Numbered from the stretch's first letter, positions 7,725-19,249 are shown. The stretch is DNA of 64,000 nucleotides from Clostridia bacterium (GCA_017409005.1 JAFQTP010000008.1:51397-115396), one strand, 5' to 3'. Numbers and translations: made by a program. Notes: generated from the letters alone by a model not told the origin.

Positions 7725-9260
7725 ATGCTTTCAATAGTTAAAAGTTTTGGTCTTAACGGAATAGATGGCTATTTAGTTAGGGCGGAAATTGATATTAATC
7801 AAGGTTTGCCTGGCTACGACATTGTTGGTCTTGTTGGCACAGCAATTAAAGAAAGTAAAGAGCGTGTTCGTAGTGCAATTAAAAATAGTGGGTTAAACTA
7901 TCCAGTTACTAAAATAACTGTTAACTTAGCTCCTGCAAACACAAAAAAAGATGGTCCCGTTTACGACCTTGCAATTGCAGTTGGCATTTTATCGGCAACC
8001 AATCAAATAAAAATTGAAAACACAAAACAATTTGTATTTTTAGGTGAACTATCGTTAGATGGCACTGTTCGAAAGATTAATGGTGTTCTGCCAATTTTAA
8101 TTTCAGCAAAACAAAATGGATTTAACAACATAATAATTCCTTACGATAATTTAAACGAAGCAAGTTATTTAAGTGACATTAGTGTTTATCCAGTTAAAAC
8201 ATTAACTGAACTTGTAAAATTTTTAAATGGCGAGCAAACCATTAATGCAGTTGAGTTTTGTGATTATAACGAAAAAGCAAACAACTTTGAAAGCCCTTAC
8301 AACTTTAAAAATGTTAAAGGGCAAAATGCAGCAAAACGAGCACTCGAAATTGCTGCAGCAGGTGGGCATAATCTGTTAATGGTTGGTCCTCCAGGTTCTG
8401 GCAAAACATTGCTTGCAAAATGCTTTCCAAGCATTCTACCAAAACTTACATTTGAAGAAGCATTAGAAGTTACAAAAATTCATAGTGTTGCTGGCGTTTT
8501 AGATAATTCGGTTGGAATTATTTGTTCACGTCCGTTTAGGTCGCCACATCACACAACAACCACAGTTGCTTTAACTGGTGGTGGCAGAAATGCAAAACCA
8601 GGCGAAATTAGCCTTGCGCACAACGGAGTGTTGTTTTTAGATGAACTTCCAGAATATTCGCGTAATTCCATCGAAACTTTAAGGCAACCACTTGAAGATG
8701 GGGTTATAAATGTTGCAAGGTTAGATAACACTGTAGAATATCCTGCAAATTTTACACTAATTGCCAGCATGAATCCGTGTCCATGTGGAAATTATGGTAA
8801 TAAAGAAAAAGAGTGCAAGTGCACACCTCAACAAATACACAAATATTTAGCAAAATTATCTGGTCCGCTTATGGACCGCATTGATATGCATATTGAAGTA
8901 GACAATGTTAAATTTTCCGACCTAAATAGTGTTGCCGACGAAGAAAGTAGCGAGCAAGTTAAACTTCGTGTAGATAAAGCCAGACAAATTCAACTTAATC
9001 GTTTTAAAACTTCTAAAAATTATAGTAATGCAAAAATGAACGATGTTCAACTAAAAAAATATTGCAAACTAGATTTTGAGTCTGAAGAAACATTACGTTT
9101 GGCATTTGATAGTTTTGGATTAAGTGCTAGGGCATATAGTCGTATTTTAAAAGTTGCTCGCACCATAGCCGATTTAGATGGCTCCGAAAACATAGAACTT
9201 AATCATTTAATGGAAGCAATATCTTACAGAACATTAGATAAAAAATATTGGAATAATTAA
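7725..9260 (+). CDS. comM: ComM/YifB family AAA+ ATPase (Mg chelatase-like)
   Basis: 511-residue AAA+ protein. ComM in competent bacteria is a helicase that extends branch migration during transformation. An N-terminal Lon-like domain (1-175) is followed by Walker A GPPGSGKT (about 224-231), Walker B VLFLDELPEY and a four-cysteine loop in NPCPCGNYGNKEKECKC, then SGPLMDRIDMH. GAGG precedes the ATG. It sits directly before dprA, another DNA-uptake gene, although no uptake apparatus is visible in this window. Confidence 0.93.
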   Translation: MLSIVKSFGLNGIDGYLVRAEIDINQGLPGYDIVGLVGTAIKESKERVRSAIKNSGLNYPVTKITVNLAPANTKKDGPVYDLAIAVGILSATNQIKIENTKQFVFLGELSLDGTVRKINGVLPILISAKQNGFNNIIIPYDNLNEASYLSDISVYPVKTLTELVKFLNGEQTINAVEFCDYNEKANNFESPYNFKNVKGQNAAKRALEIAAAGGHNLLMVGPPGSGKTLLAKCFPSILPKLTFEEALEVTKIHSVAGVLDNSVGIICSRPFRSPHHTTTTVALTGGGRNAKPGEISLAHNGVLFLDELPEYSRNSIETLRQPLEDGVINVARLDNTVEYPANFTLIASMNPCPCGNYGNKEKECKCTPQQIHKYLAKLSGPLMDRIDMHIEVDNVKFSDLNSVADEESSEQVKLRVDKARQIQLNRFKTSKNYSNAKMNDVQLKKYCKLDFESEETLRLAFDSFGLSARAYSRILKVARTIADLDGSENIELNHLMEAISYRTLDKKYWNN

Positions 9261-9262
9261 TA

Positions 9263-10345
9263 ATGTTAAATAATTTAGAAAAATCAATACTATATGTTTC
9301 AACTTGTGGGTTTATAACTTACAAAAAACAATATAAACTTGTGTTTGAAACAAACATTGAAAACTTAATTAATAATTTTGATTTATTTTTATTAGAAGCA
9401 AAAAGTGTTTTAACCGATAAAGAAATTTCAGAACTAAAATCTAATTTTGATTTATCAAAACTAAACAACTACGTTTCAAATTTATATGGTGGCGGAATAA
9501 GTGTTGTAACAATAAAATCTAACACATATTCTAAACTACTTTCCGAAATTGATAATCCTCCTTTGGTTTTATATGCAAAGGGTAATATAAATTTACTAAA
9601 CTCAGTTAGTGTTGCAATTGTTGGCACACGTAGGGCAAGTAGGTATGGTAAAGAAGTTACCGAAAAATTTTCTAAGGAACTAGCAAGTTCTGGCGTAACA
9701 ATTGTTAGTGGGCTTGCCGATGGCGTAGACACATTTGCACACACAGCTTGTTTAGAAGCAAAAGGAAAAACCATTGCGGTTTTAGGAAGTGGACTAAACG
9801 AAATTTATCCTGCCACAAACACAAATTTAGCAAATAAAATTGTTGATAGTGGTGGTTTAATAATTAGTGAGCATAAACCAAACGAAAAACCACAAACCTA
9901 CTATTTTCCAGTTCGAAACCGAATTATTGCTGGGCTTAGTAAGGCGGTGCTTATTACAGAGGCAACCGAAAAAAGTGGAAGCATGCACACTAAAAACTAT
10001 GCACTAGAGTTTGGCAGGGAGTTGTTTGTTGTTCCGGGCAGAATAACCGATATTTATTCGGCAGGTTGCAACAAAATTATAAAAAGTTGTCAAGGTGCAA
10101 TTGCATTAAGCCCTGGCGATGTGCTAAACTTTTTAGGCAAGAATTTTGTAGAAAGCAAAACAGAATTTGTGCAGTATAGTTTAACAGACCAGTTAATATT
10201 AGATATAATAGATGTTAACGAAGTTCATTACGAAGAAATTTTGGCTAGGTCCGGAATGGATAGTAAAGAACTTAACACAGCCTTAATTAGGCTTGAACTT
10301 AAAAAAGTAATTAAAAAACTACCAGGTAATTACTATAGCAAATAA
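9263..10345 (+). CDS. dprA: DNA processing protein DprA
   Basis: Rossmann-like protein that loads RecA on incoming single strands; widely kept in non-transformable bacteria too. 360 residues with an N-terminal extension (1-100), then AIVGTRRAS, the GLADGVDTFAH motif, GSGLNEIYP, and FPVRNRIIAGLS. The C-terminal winged-helix segment is present. Starts two bases after comM; followed by topA at 11 bases, the classical dprA-topA-trmFO order. Confidence 0.95.
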   Translation: MLNNLEKSILYVSTCGFITYKKQYKLVFETNIENLINNFDLFLLEAKSVLTDKEISELKSNFDLSKLNNYVSNLYGGGISVVTIKSNTYSKLLSEIDNPPLVLYAKGNINLLNSVSVAIVGTRRASRYGKEVTEKFSKELASSGVTIVSGLADGVDTFAHTACLEAKGKTIAVLGSGLNEIYPATNTNLANKIVDSGGLIISEHKPNEKPQTYYFPVRNRIIAGLSKAVLITEATEKSGSMHTKNYALEFGRELFVVPGRITDIYSAGCNKIIKSCQGAIALSPGDVLNFLGKNFVESKTEFVQYSLTDQLILDIIDVNEVHYEEILARSGMDSKELNTALIRLELKKVIKKLPGNYYSK

Positions 10346-10356
10346 TTGGAGGAATA

Positions 10357-12492
10357 ATGAGTAACCTAGTTATAATTGAAGGTGTTGGTAAACAAGACAC
10401 AATAAAAAAATATTTAGGTCCTAACTACGAAGTTGTTGCAACCAAAGGTCATGTTCGTGATTTACCAGAAAAAACTTTGGGTGTAAACCTTTACGAAAAC
10501 TTTAAACCTCAATATCAAATAATGCCAGATAAAGAGGCAACTGTAAAAATGTTGCAAGAAAAAGCTAAAAAAGCTGATAAAATTTATCTAGCAACCGACC
10601 CAGACCGTGAGGGTGAAGCAATTAGTTGGCACTTATGCCACATTTTAGGTTTAGACGAAAATTCGCCAGTTCGAATTACTTTTAACGAAATTTCTAAAAA
10701 TGCGGTTAATAAGGGTTTAGAAAATCCTAGAGGAATTGATATTAAACTTGTTAATGCTCAGCAAGCACGCAGAGTGCTAGATAGGTTGGTGGGTTATAAA
10801 ATTTCCCCAATTCTATGTAAAAAAATACAACCTCGCCTAAGTGCAGGTCGTGTTCAGAGTGTTGCACTTAAACTTGTTGTAGATAGAGAGCACGAAATTC
10901 AAAAATTTGTTCCAACCGAATATTGGACATTAAATGCCGAATTGTTTCCTACAGTAACCGATAAAAAAGATATTTTTAAAGCAAGTTTAACTAAAATTAA
11001 CAATAAAAAAGCAAATGTTCCAAGTGGCGAAGAAATGGATAAAGTTTTAGCCGAATTAAAACAAGGAGAGTTCCAAGTTAAATCAGTTAAAAAAACAACC
11101 CAAAAAACACACCCACAAGCACCTTACACAACATCAACAATGCAACAAGAAGCATTAAATAAACTTGGCTTTAACCTAAAAAAAGCTAGTTTTTGTGCAC
11201 AAGAACTTTATGAAGGTGTTAATTTAGGTGAAGAAGGTAAAGTTGCTTTAATTACCTATATTCGTACCGACTCTGTTAGGGTTGCGCCAGAAGCAATGGC
11301 AATGGCTAAAGAACACATTTTAGCAACCTACGGCGAAAAATATGTTCCAAGCAAACCAAATTTTTATAAAACTAAAGATAGCGCTCAAGATGCGCACGAA
11401 GCAATTCGACCAATTTCTCTTGAACGTACACCAGAAAAGGTAAAACCATATTTATCTAGCGACAACTATAAACTTTACAAATTAATTTATAACAAGTTTG
11501 TTGCAAGTCAAATGGCAGAGGCAACACATAATCTTGTTGTAGCTGAAATTCAAAACGGAAATTATACATTTAAAGCAAGCGGTAAAACACCTGTTTTCGA
11601 TGGCTTTATGGCTGCATATTCCGATGGTAAAAAAGCAAGTAAAAAAGAAACTACTTCCGAGGAAGAAGTTGAAGAAGGTTTAAACGACAAGCTTCCACCA
11701 TTATCCGAGGGCGATAAACTTGGCTTAGAAAAATTAAATCCTGCTCAAAAATTTACAAAACCTCCACAACGTTTTACCGAAGCAACTTTGGTTAAAGAAA
11801 TGGAAGAAAGGGGTATTGGCCGTCCGGCAACTTACACACCAACAATAACTTTGTTGGCAAGCCGAAAATACACCGAAAAAGATGGTAAATATTTAAAACC
11901 AACCGAACTTGGCGAACATATTAATGAACTTTTAGAAAAGTATTTTAGCGATATTATTAATGTTAAATTTACCGCTAACATGGAAAGTCAACTCGACGAA
12001 GTTGCAATGCACGATATTAACTGGCAAGATATGGTTGGCAACTTTTATAAGGACTTTTCTAAACTTTTATATGCTTGCGATAAAGATAGTGTAAAATTTA
12101 AAATTCCACCAAAAGAAACCGATGTGGTTTGTGATAAATGTGGTGGAAAAATGGTTATTCGAACTGGTAAGTATGGCGAGTTTTTGGCTTGTTCTAACTA
12201 TCCAAAATGTAAAAACATTCAAACCATGACTAAGGAAGTTGGAAAGTGTCCAAAATGTGGTAAGCCAGTTATAGAACGAAAAAGTAAAAAAGGTAAGGTT
12301 TTCTATGGCTGCTCTGGCTACCCAGATTGCGATTTTACTTCATGGGAAATTCCTACCGAATTTAAATGTAAAAAATGTGGCGAATATTTAACAAAGAAAA
12401 CAGTGTATGGAAACACACGCTATAAATGTTCTAATGTTAACTGCGATTTTACTCACACCGTAAAAAAACCACAAACAAGCGAAAATAAATAA
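10357..12492 (+). CDS. topA: DNA topoisomerase I
   Basis: Type IA enzyme that relaxes negative supercoils. 711 residues. The Toprim domain has the catalytic E8 in VIIEG and TDPDREGE (about 80-87); the active tyrosine is in TYIRTDS (about residue 302). Three four-cysteine zinc modules occupy about 590-710 (CDKCGG...C, CPKCGK...C, CKKCGE...C). The start LVIIEGVGKQDT departs from the usual LVIVESPAKA, though the glutamate and a lysine are kept. GGAGGAA precedes the ATG. Confidence 0.97.
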   Translation: MSNLVIIEGVGKQDTIKKYLGPNYEVVATKGHVRDLPEKTLGVNLYENFKPQYQIMPDKEATVKMLQEKAKKADKIYLATDPDREGEAISWHLCHILGLDENSPVRITFNEISKNAVNKGLENPRGIDIKLVNAQQARRVLDRLVGYKISPILCKKIQPRLSAGRVQSVALKLVVDREHEIQKFVPTEYWTLNAELFPTVTDKKDIFKASLTKINNKKANVPSGEEMDKVLAELKQGEFQVKSVKKTTQKTHPQAPYTTSTMQQEALNKLGFNLKKASFCAQELYEGVNLGEEGKVALITYIRTDSVRVAPEAMAMAKEHILATYGEKYVPSKPNFYKTKDSAQDAHEAIRPISLERTPEKVKPYLSSDNYKLYKLIYNKFVASQMAEATHNLVVAEIQNGNYTFKASGKTPVFDGFMAAYSDGKKASKKETTSEEEVEEGLNDKLPPLSEGDKLGLEKLNPAQKFTKPPQRFTEATLVKEMEERGIGRPATYTPTITLLASRKYTEKDGKYLKPTELGEHINELLEKYFSDIINVKFTANMESQLDEVAMHDINWQDMVGNFYKDFSKLLYACDKDSVKFKIPPKETDVVCDKCGGKMVIRTGKYGEFLACSNYPKCKNIQTMTKEVGKCPKCGKPVIERKSKKGKVFYGCSGYPDCDFTSWEIPTEFKCKKCGEYLTKKTVYGNTRYKCSNVNCDFTHTVKKPQTSENK

Positions 12493-12529
12493 CTTTGCAT
12501 AATAGTTTGCATAGTAGTTAAGGAATGGT

Positions 12530-13849
12530 ATGTTAAATCAAAAAACTATTAACGTAATAGGTGCAGGCCTTGCTGGTAGCGAGGCTTGCTATCAACTACT
12601 AAAGTTGGGTTATAACGTAAATTTATACGAAATGAAACCCAACAAATTTTCGCCTGCTCACAAAAATGTTAACTTTGCTGAACTTGTTTGTTCAAACTCA
12701 TTAAAGTCTAACGATGTAACAAGTGCGTGTGGTCTACTTAAAGAAGAGCTTCGAAAACTAGATTCGTTAGTTATTTCAGTTGCCGACCAAGTAAAAGTTC
12801 CAGCTGGCAGTGCTTTAGCAGTAGATAGGGAAAAGTTTAGTGAACTTATAACTCAAAAACTTAAAAGTTATACTAACTTAAATGTTATTAACGCTGAAGT
12901 TACTTCGCTTGATTTAAGCATGCCAACCATTGTTGCAACTGGTCCGCTTACAAGCGAGGGATTAGTTAAAAGTTTGCAAGAATTATTTAATCAAGAATAT
13001 TTATATTTCTTCGATGCAATTGCACCAATTGTTAGCTACGATGGCATAGATTTTAATAGTGCTTTTGTTGCCGACAGGTATGATAAAGGAACAGGCGATT
13101 ATATTAATTGTCCGCTAAATAAAGAAGAATATGAAACTTTTTATAATGCCTTAATAACAGCTGAAAGTGTGCAATTAAAAGACTTTGAAAATTCTAAAGT
13201 TTTTGAGGGTTGTATGCCTGTTGAGGTTTTAGCAAAACGTGGTGTAGATGCTCTTAGGTTTGGTCCACTAAAACCAGTTGGTTTAACCGACCCAAAAACA
13301 GGACGTTATCCTTATGCGTGTGTGCAATTAAGGCGTGAAACCAACAATTTAGATATGTTTAATATGGTTGGTTTTCAAACAAATCTAACTTTTAAAGAAC
13401 AAGAACGTGTGTTTAAATTAATTCCTGCTCTTAAAAATGCCGAGTTTTTACGCTATGGAGTTATGCACCGAAACACTTTTATTAATGCTCCAACAGTTTT
13501 AAATAAGTTTTTTCAAGTAAAAACAAACCCTAACATTTTTGTTGCTGGGCAATTAAGTGGTGTAGAGGGCTATGTTGAAAGCATTGCAGGAGGTATGGTT
13601 TGTGCACTAAATATGCACAAATATTTGTGTGGTGAACCTTTAATTGATTTTACAAATCAAACAATGATTGGTGCACTACAAAACTACATTGCAACTGCAC
13701 CAGCAAAGCACTTTCAACCAATGGGCAGTAACATGGGCTTGCTTGCAAATTCTGGCGAGCGAATTAAAGATAAAAAGTTAAAATATAAAAAACTAAGCGA
13801 TACTGCACTTAGTAAATTAAACGAAATTATAAGCGAAAATTTGAAATAA
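12530..13849 (+). CDS. trmFO: Methylene-THF:tRNA (uracil-5-)-methyltransferase TrmFO
   Basis: FAD-dependent enzyme that makes ribothymidine at U54 of tRNA with methylenetetrahydrofolate as carbon donor. 439 residues; the dinucleotide-binding GAGLAGSEA lies near the N-terminus and the family motifs [34 protein letters not shown] and [13 protein letters not shown] are intact. In Bacillus the next genes are codV, hslV and hslU; here hslU follows after only 17 bases. Confidence 0.96.
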   Translation: MLNQKTINVIGAGLAGSEACYQLLKLGYNVNLYEMKPNKFSPAHKNVNFAELVCSNSLKSNDVTSACGLLKEELRKLDSLVISVADQVKVPAGSALAVDREKFSELITQKLKSYTNLNVINAEVTSLDLSMPTIVATGPLTSEGLVKSLQELFNQEYLYFFDAIAPIVSYDGIDFNSAFVADRYDKGTGDYINCPLNKEEYETFYNALITAESVQLKDFENSKVFEGCMPVEVLAKRGVDALRFGPLKPVGLTDPKTGRYPYACVQLRRETNNLDMFNMVGFQTNLTFKEQERVFKLIPALKNAEFLRYGVMHRNTFINAPTVLNKFFQVKTNPNIFVAGQLSGVEGYVESIAGGMVCALNMHKYLCGEPLIDFTNQTMIGALQNYIATAPAKHFQPMGSNMGLLANSGERIKDKKLKYKKLSDTALSKLNEIISENLK

Positions 13850-13866
13850 AGTTAAGGAGATTTAAC

Positions 13867-15198
13867 ATGGATTTATCACCAAAGCAAATTGTTTCTGAAT
13901 TAGATAAATATATTATTGGTCAAGCAAAGGGTAAACGTGCCGTTGCTGTTGCACTAAGAAACCGTTATCGTCGCAGCAAACTACCAAAAGAAATGCGCGA
14001 CGAAATTACACCTAAAAACATTATCATGAAAGGCTCTACAGGTGTAGGTAAAACCGAAATTGCTAGGCGTCTTGCAAAACTTGTTAAAGCTCCGTTTGTT
14101 AAAGTTGAAGCAACTAAATTTACCGAAGTTGGCTATGTTGGTCGCGATTGCGAAAGCATGATTCGTGATTTAGTTGATGTTTCGGTTAGACTTGTTAAAG
14201 AAGAAAAAATGAACGAAGTTAGCATTAAAGCTAAAGAACAAGTTAACAATAAAATTCTAGATGTAATTTACCCAATTAGAAAACAAGAAAATCCAGATAT
14301 GGACGTAGATAAACTACGTAATCAAATTCTAGAAGAAATTGTGTCTGGAAAGTTAGATAACGAAATTATTGAAATTCCGGTTGTAGATAATGCTAAACCT
14401 ATTGGTGTTATGGCTGGAATGGGTGCCGAACTTGATTTAGGTAATATGTTAGGCTCAATTTTTCCTGCACAAAAAAAGCGTAAAAAAGTAACTGTTGAAA
14501 AAGCGAAGGAACTTTTACTTGCTGAAGAAAGCGACAAACTTATTGATACCGATAGTTTAAATGCAGAAGCAATTAGAAGAGCAGAACAAGAAGGTATTAT
14601 TTTTATTGATGAAATCGATAAAATTGCTGGCAAAAATTCAAGCAAAGGTCCAGATGTTAGCCGTGAGGGCGTTCAACGTGATATTTTGCCACTAGTAGAG
14701 GGTTGTAACGTTACAACTAAATATGGTGTAATTAAAACCGATTATATTTTGTTTATTGCTGCAGGTGCATTCCACATTAGTAAAGTTGAAGATTTAATTC
14801 CTGAGTTTCAAGGTAGATTTCCAATTAGAGTTGAACTTAGTAGTTTAACAAAAGAAGATTTTTTTAATATTCTAACTCAACCTAAAAATGCATTAACTAA
14901 ACAATATGCTCAAATGCTAAGTGTAGATAACATTAATCTATCTTTTACCGACGATGCGTTAGAGGAAATTGCTTATATTGCCGAGCGTGAAAATGAAAAC
15001 GACGAAAATATTGGAGCAAGGCGTTTACACACAATTTTAGAGTTATTATTAGAAGATATTTCGTTTAATGCCGATGGTTCGCACCCAATGCTAGATGTTG
15101 TTATTAACAAAGAATATGTTCAAAAGGTTTATAACGAATCAGGTCTTAAAAACTCTAAGAAGAAACTTCCATTAGGATTTAATGTAGCAAATGAATAA
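13867..15198 (+). CDS. hslU: HslU (ClpY) AAA+ unfoldase
   Basis: ATPase that normally unfolds substrates for the HslV peptidase. 443 residues: Walker A GSTGVGKT (56-63), pore loop GYVGRD (89-94), an intermediate domain (about 110-235), Walker B IIFIDEID (about 242-249) and sensor-2 GARRLHT. The C-terminus ends in [12 protein letters not shown]; the conserved DLSRFIL-type tail by which HslU activates HslV is not recognisable. No hslV lies next to it although hslVU are normally adjacent. AAGGAG precedes the ATG. It overlaps helD by 8 bases. Function without HslV is unknown. Confidence 0.93.
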   Translation: MDLSPKQIVSELDKYIIGQAKGKRAVAVALRNRYRRSKLPKEMRDEITPKNIIMKGSTGVGKTEIARRLAKLVKAPFVKVEATKFTEVGYVGRDCESMIRDLVDVSVRLVKEEKMNEVSIKAKEQVNNKILDVIYPIRKQENPDMDVDKLRNQILEEIVSGKLDNEIIEIPVVDNAKPIGVMAGMGAELDLGNMLGSIFPAQKKRKKVTVEKAKELLLAEESDKLIDTDSLNAEAIRRAEQEGIIFIDEIDKIAGKNSSKGPDVSREGVQRDILPLVEGCNVTTKYGVIKTDYILFIAAGAFHISKVEDLIPEFQGRFPIRVELSSLTKEDFFNILTQPKNALTKQYAQMLSVDNINLSFTDDALEEIAYIAERENENDENIGARRLHTILELLLEDISFNADGSHPMLDVVINKEYVQKVYNESGLKNSKKKLPLGFNVANE

Positions 15199-17290
15199 AG
15201 AAATTTTTGAAGAAGAAAAAAAGTATTTAGATGTTGTTAAAAAGCAGATAAAGAATAATATTAACTCTTTATCGGCTTTTTTATCTTCAGAAAAGGCTGA
15301 AATTCAAGCCGAAAAATATGCCATGCGTGAAACATGGGTAACAGCATCTGATGCCGACGATACTTTTTTAGATATATATCAACGTTCAAACGATTATGAA
15401 GAGCGTGAAAAGCAGTTAATTCAATTAAAGCGAATGGAAAAAAATCCATATTTTGCCCGCGTTGATGTTTTAGAAAGTAAAGGAAAGCCATATTATAACT
15501 ACATTGGTTACCGCAGTTTAGAAAATGCTGAGGGTGGTTTTTATATTATCGATTGGCGTGCTCCGTTTGCTAGTTTGTTTTACGACTACGATAAAGGAAA
15601 ATTTTCTTACAACACAATTAACGGACCAGTTAGTGGCGAAATTTTAAATAAACGTCAGTTTAAAATTGAAAATCAAGAACTAAAATATTATTTTGACGCC
15701 GATATCAAAGTTGATGATGATATTTTGCAAGAAACACTTTCTAGTTCAACTAATGAAAAAATGAAAAACATTGTTGCAACAATTCAGCGTGAACAAAATC
15801 AAATTATTCGTTGCTCCGAAAAATATAACACGCTTGTTTTGGGTGTTGCAGGCAGTGGAAAAACTAGCATTGCATTACACCGCATTGCATATTTACTTTA
15901 TAAACTTAAAGGAAAACTAAAAAGTAGCGAAGTTTTAATTCTTTCGCCAAACGAAATGTTTTCAGGCTATATTTCCGAGGTTTTACCAGAACTTAACGAA
16001 GATAATGCACTAAACACAACTTTCGAAAAAATAATTAGAAACGAACTAGGCGAAAACATTGAATTTGAAACTAAAAAAGAACAAGTTGAACGTAAACTTT
16101 TAGGTAAATTTCCGTGCGACGAAGAAAAAAACAGTTACGAGTTTTTACTCGAACTATATAAATTTTTGGTTAAATTTTCAGTTGCTGGTTTTAAACCTAG
16201 TAACATTAAACTTGGGGCTTATAATATTCCTGAAAGTAAAATTGCAGGAATGTATTTTAAATCTTTTTCAAAAGTTATGCCTTATAAACGCATTGAATGG
16301 ATTATTGAAAACTTAATTGAAACATATTTTTCGAGTTTCGATAAACTTGAGTTTAAATTACAAGAATTCTTGCAAGCAAAACTTTATCGTATGTTTGTAA
16401 ATAATAATCCAATTAATTTATATAAAAAGTTTTTAACCTCAAAAAACAAAAGTTTTTCTTTAATTAAAGGAAAAATTAAACACGAAGATATTATTGCAAT
16501 TTTAATGATAAATTACTTTTTGTATGGAAGCATAGATTACACTTCATTTAAACATGTTGTTATAGACGAATCACAAGATTATAATGCAATTCAACTATTC
16601 TTACTTAACAGCTTTTTCAATTGTCCTAAAACCATTGTTGGCGATGTTGGGCAATCGTTAAACGTTAATTCAACAAACAGCGTTGTTAACCACATCGAAC
16701 AAATTTTTAGTGTTTCAAATGCCGAACATAAATTAACCGATGTTAACAACTTTGAACTAAAGGAAATGATTAAATTAAACCTAACAAAAAGTTATAGGTC
16801 TAGTTATCAAATAACAAATTTAGCAAATTCAATTTTAAACCGAACCGATTGCGAACCTGTTAAACGTATGGGAAACAAACCAGAACTTTATAAGGTTTCA
16901 ACAAAACAGCAATTGATTGCGAAGTTTAAAAAATTATTTGAGTATTATAAACAAAAGGGCTATAATAACATTGGCGTTATAACAAAAACAAGTTCTAATA
17001 GTGTAGAACTATTCAACATTTTAAGCCCACATTTTTCAGATGTTAAACTTATAACCGAAAATGAAACATATTTAAACGGAACAGTAATTATTGATGCGTT
17101 CAGTTCTAAAGGGTTAGAGTTTGATGCAGTTATAATGTTTAATATTAATAATGTTGAATATAGCACCGAACTTGATAAACAACTATTATATGTTGCTGTT
17201 ACGCGTGCTTTACACGATATATGTTTAATTCACACAAAGGAACCAAGCTCCTTTGTAACAAAATATTTTAATGGTTTGGAGGAAAAATGA
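15191..17290 (+). CDS. helD: HelD-like superfamily 1 helicase (RNA polymerase recycling factor)
   Basis: 699-residue UvrD-like ATPase. The HelD-specific coiled-coil N-terminus (1-60) and the [20 protein letters not shown] region point to HelD rather than PcrA; HelD releases stalled RNA polymerase from DNA. Motifs: Q-motif IQREQNQII, Walker [10 protein letters not shown] (about 217-225), DESQD (about 459-463), [24 protein letters not shown] and VAVTRA (about 668-673). It begins within the last codons of hslU and ends four bases into hisS, so it is part of a coupled transcript. Confidence 0.88.
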   Translation: MNKEIFEEEKKYLDVVKKQIKNNINSLSAFLSSEKAEIQAEKYAMRETWVTASDADDTFLDIYQRSNDYEEREKQLIQLKRMEKNPYFARVDVLESKGKPYYNYIGYRSLENAEGGFYIIDWRAPFASLFYDYDKGKFSYNTINGPVSGEILNKRQFKIENQELKYYFDADIKVDDDILQETLSSSTNEKMKNIVATIQREQNQIIRCSEKYNTLVLGVAGSGKTSIALHRIAYLLYKLKGKLKSSEVLILSPNEMFSGYISEVLPELNEDNALNTTFEKIIRNELGENIEFETKKEQVERKLLGKFPCDEEKNSYEFLLELYKFLVKFSVAGFKPSNIKLGAYNIPESKIAGMYFKSFSKVMPYKRIEWIIENLIETYFSSFDKLEFKLQEFLQAKLYRMFVNNNPINLYKKFLTSKNKSFSLIKGKIKHEDIIAILMINYFLYGSIDYTSFKHVVIDESQDYNAIQLFLLNSFFNCPKTIVGDVGQSLNVNSTNSVVNHIEQIFSVSNAEHKLTDVNNFELKEMIKLNLTKSYRSSYQITNLANSILNRTDCEPVKRMGNKPELYKVSTKQQLIAKFKKLFEYYKQKGYNNIGVITKTSSNSVELFNILSPHFSDVKLITENETYLNGTVIIDAFSSKGLEFDAVIMFNINNVEYSTELDKQLLYVAVTRALHDICLIHTKEPSSFVTKYFNGLEEK

Positions 17291-18534
17291 TTAACATACC
17301 TAAAGGGACAAAAGATGTATTACCAAGCGAGAGTTATAAATGGCATGAAGTAGAACGTGTTGTTCGTGATTTAAAACATCGTTATAACTTACACGAAATT
17401 AAAACCCCAATGTTTGAACATACTGAATTATTTATAAGGGGAGTGGGTAAAAGCACCGATATTGTAAATAAAGAAATGTATACATTTGTTGATAAAGGAA
17501 ACAGAAGTATAACATTAAAACCAGAAGGAACAGCAGGCGTTGCCAGAAGTTTTATTGAAAATAGTTTATATAACGAACCACTTCCATTAAAACTATACTA
17601 CATTACTCCATGTTTCCGTTACGAGCGTCCACAAGCAGGAAGATTACGTCAACATACACAATTTGGTAGTGAATGGTTTGGCGTAGACAGCCCAGAAGCA
17701 GATGCTGAAATTTTAATGATGGCTTCCGATTTTTATAGGTCGTTTGGAATTAATCCTACTGTGTTAATTAACAACTTGGGTTGCGCCGAATGTAGAAAGA
17801 AATATGTTGAAACTTTAAAAGAATATTTTAAACCACACATTGGCGATATGTGCCCAGATTGCGGTAAACGTTTTGAAACAAATCCACTTCGCATTTTAGA
17901 TTGTAAAGTAGATGAATGTAAAGCCATTAATAAAAATGCACCTAAAATTACCGATTATTTATGCGATGATTGTAATTCAAGATTTAATAAGCTTAAAAAA
18001 CTTTTAAAAAATGCAAATGTTAATTATAAATTTGAACCAATGCTTGTTAGAGGTTTAGACTACTATACAAACTTAATTTTTGAGTTTATTGACGAAGATA
18101 AAAAACTAGGTCAAAATGCTTTAGGTGGTGGCGGCAGATATAATAACTTGGTTGAAGAACTCGGCGGAAAACCAATGCCTGTAATTGGTTTTGGTATTGG
18201 AATTGAACGTTTGCTTATTTATCTTGAAAATAAGGGTATAGAAGTTAATTCCGACGAACACCTAAATGTTTATGTGGCAAATGCGTGCGAAGATTTAACC
18301 CCAGTTATTGAAATTACTAAAATGCTACGTGATAATGGTGTTTCAGCTGAAATGAATTTAACTGACAGAAGTTTAAAGGCTCAGTTTAAATATGCCGATA
18401 AAATTAAAGCTGAAAATGTTTTAGTTGTTGGCGACGACGAATTAAAATCTGGAAAGTTTACAATAAAAAATTTAAAAGAAAGCAAACAAACAACATTAAC
18501 TAAAAATGAATTAGTTAAATATTTTAAGGGGTAA
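17287..18534 (+). CDS. hisS: Histidine--tRNA ligase
   Basis: Class II synthetase charging tRNA-His. 415 residues, with the start IPKGTKDVLPSES, motif 2 region CFRYERPQAGRLRQHTQFG, histidine motif GLDYYTNLIFEF and motif 3 GFGIGIERL. A cluster of cysteines (about 160-225: CAEC, CPDC, C-x4-C, CDDC) suggests a bound metal in the insertion domain. Its ATG overlaps the helD stop. No T-box leader is present; expression must come from the upstream operon. Confidence 0.97.
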   Translation: MINIPKGTKDVLPSESYKWHEVERVVRDLKHRYNLHEIKTPMFEHTELFIRGVGKSTDIVNKEMYTFVDKGNRSITLKPEGTAGVARSFIENSLYNEPLPLKLYYITPCFRYERPQAGRLRQHTQFGSEWFGVDSPEADAEILMMASDFYRSFGINPTVLINNLGCAECRKKYVETLKEYFKPHIGDMCPDCGKRFETNPLRILDCKVDECKAINKNAPKITDYLCDDCNSRFNKLKKLLKNANVNYKFEPMLVRGLDYYTNLIFEFIDEDKKLGQNALGGGGRYNNLVEELGGKPMPVIGFGIGIERLLIYLENKGIEVNSDEHLNVYVANACEDLTPVIEITKMLRDNGVSAEMNLTDRSLKAQFKYADKIKAENVLVVGDDELKSGKFTIKNLKESKQTTLTKNELVKYFKG

Positions 18535-18535
18535 C

Positions 18536-19210
18536 ATGTCTTTTACTGAACGAACCGAGCTTTTAATTGGTGAAAATGGTTTACAAAAACTTAATAATTG
18601 CCATGTTGCAGTTTTTGGTGTTGGTGGCGTTGGGGGTTACACTTGCGAAATGCTTGCACGTGCCGGTGTAGGCGAACTTACCATAGTTGATTTTGATGTT
18701 GTATCTAAATCAAATATAAATAGGCAAATTATTGCATTAAATTCAACTATTGGTAAATTAAAAGTTGATGTATTAAAAAATAGGCTTTTAGATATTAATC
18801 CAAACCTAAAAGTTAATGCTTTACCAATTAAATTCGACGAGACAACCATAGACACAATATTTTCAAAGAACTACGATTATGTGGTTGATGCAATTGATAT
18901 TGTAACAAACAAAATTACACTAATTGAAACCTGCCATAACCGCAATATTAAAATTGTTAGTGCAATGGGGGCGGGCAATAGGTGTGATATTCCTAACTTT
19001 GAAGTTGCCGATATTTATAAAACTTATAACGATGGATTGGCGAAAGTGCTTAGAAAAAAGCTTAAAGAACTTGGTATTCAAAAACATACTGTTGTTTTTA
19101 CAAAAAATCAAGCAACACCAAATGGTAATGTTGTTGGAAGCATTTCATACTATCCATCAATGTGTGGTTGTGTTTTAGCTGGATTTGTAATAAATGAATT
19201 ATTAAAATAA
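18536..19210 (+). CDS. tcdA: tRNA threonylcarbamoyladenosine dehydratase (TcdA/CsdL)
   Basis: E1-like enzyme of the ThiF/MoeB family; 224 residues. It begins RTELLIGENGLQKL and carries the nucleotide-binding GVGGVGGY (28-35), the DFDVVSKSNINRQ element and DAIDIVTNK, a pattern typical of TcdA, which cyclises t6A37 in tRNA. The alternative, a sulfur-carrier adenylase, is less likely because there is no ThiS or MoaD gene nearby and the sequence lacks CxxC zinc pairs. Starts one base after hisS. Confidence 0.85.
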   Translation: MSFTERTELLIGENGLQKLNNCHVAVFGVGGVGGYTCEMLARAGVGELTIVDFDVVSKSNINRQIIALNSTIGKLKVDVLKNRLLDINPNLKVNALPIKFDETTIDTIFSKNYDYVVDAIDIVTNKITLIETCHNRNIKIVSAMGAGNRCDIPNFEVADIYKTYNDGLAKVLRKKLKELGIQKHTVVFTKNQATPNGNVVGSISYYPSMCGCVLAGFVINELLK

Positions 19211-19249
19211 TTTTTGCAAATATTAAATTTAAGTAAAGAGGAAAGAAAA

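Noticed and set aside
15191-17290. helD as PcrA/UvrD
   Set aside because: The coiled-coil N-terminus, the IIDWRAP segment and the DESQD box fit HelD rather than the DEYQDT form of PcrA.
17287-18534. T-box leader before hisS or proS
   Set aside because: Both genes start inside the preceding gene, so there is no leader to hold one.
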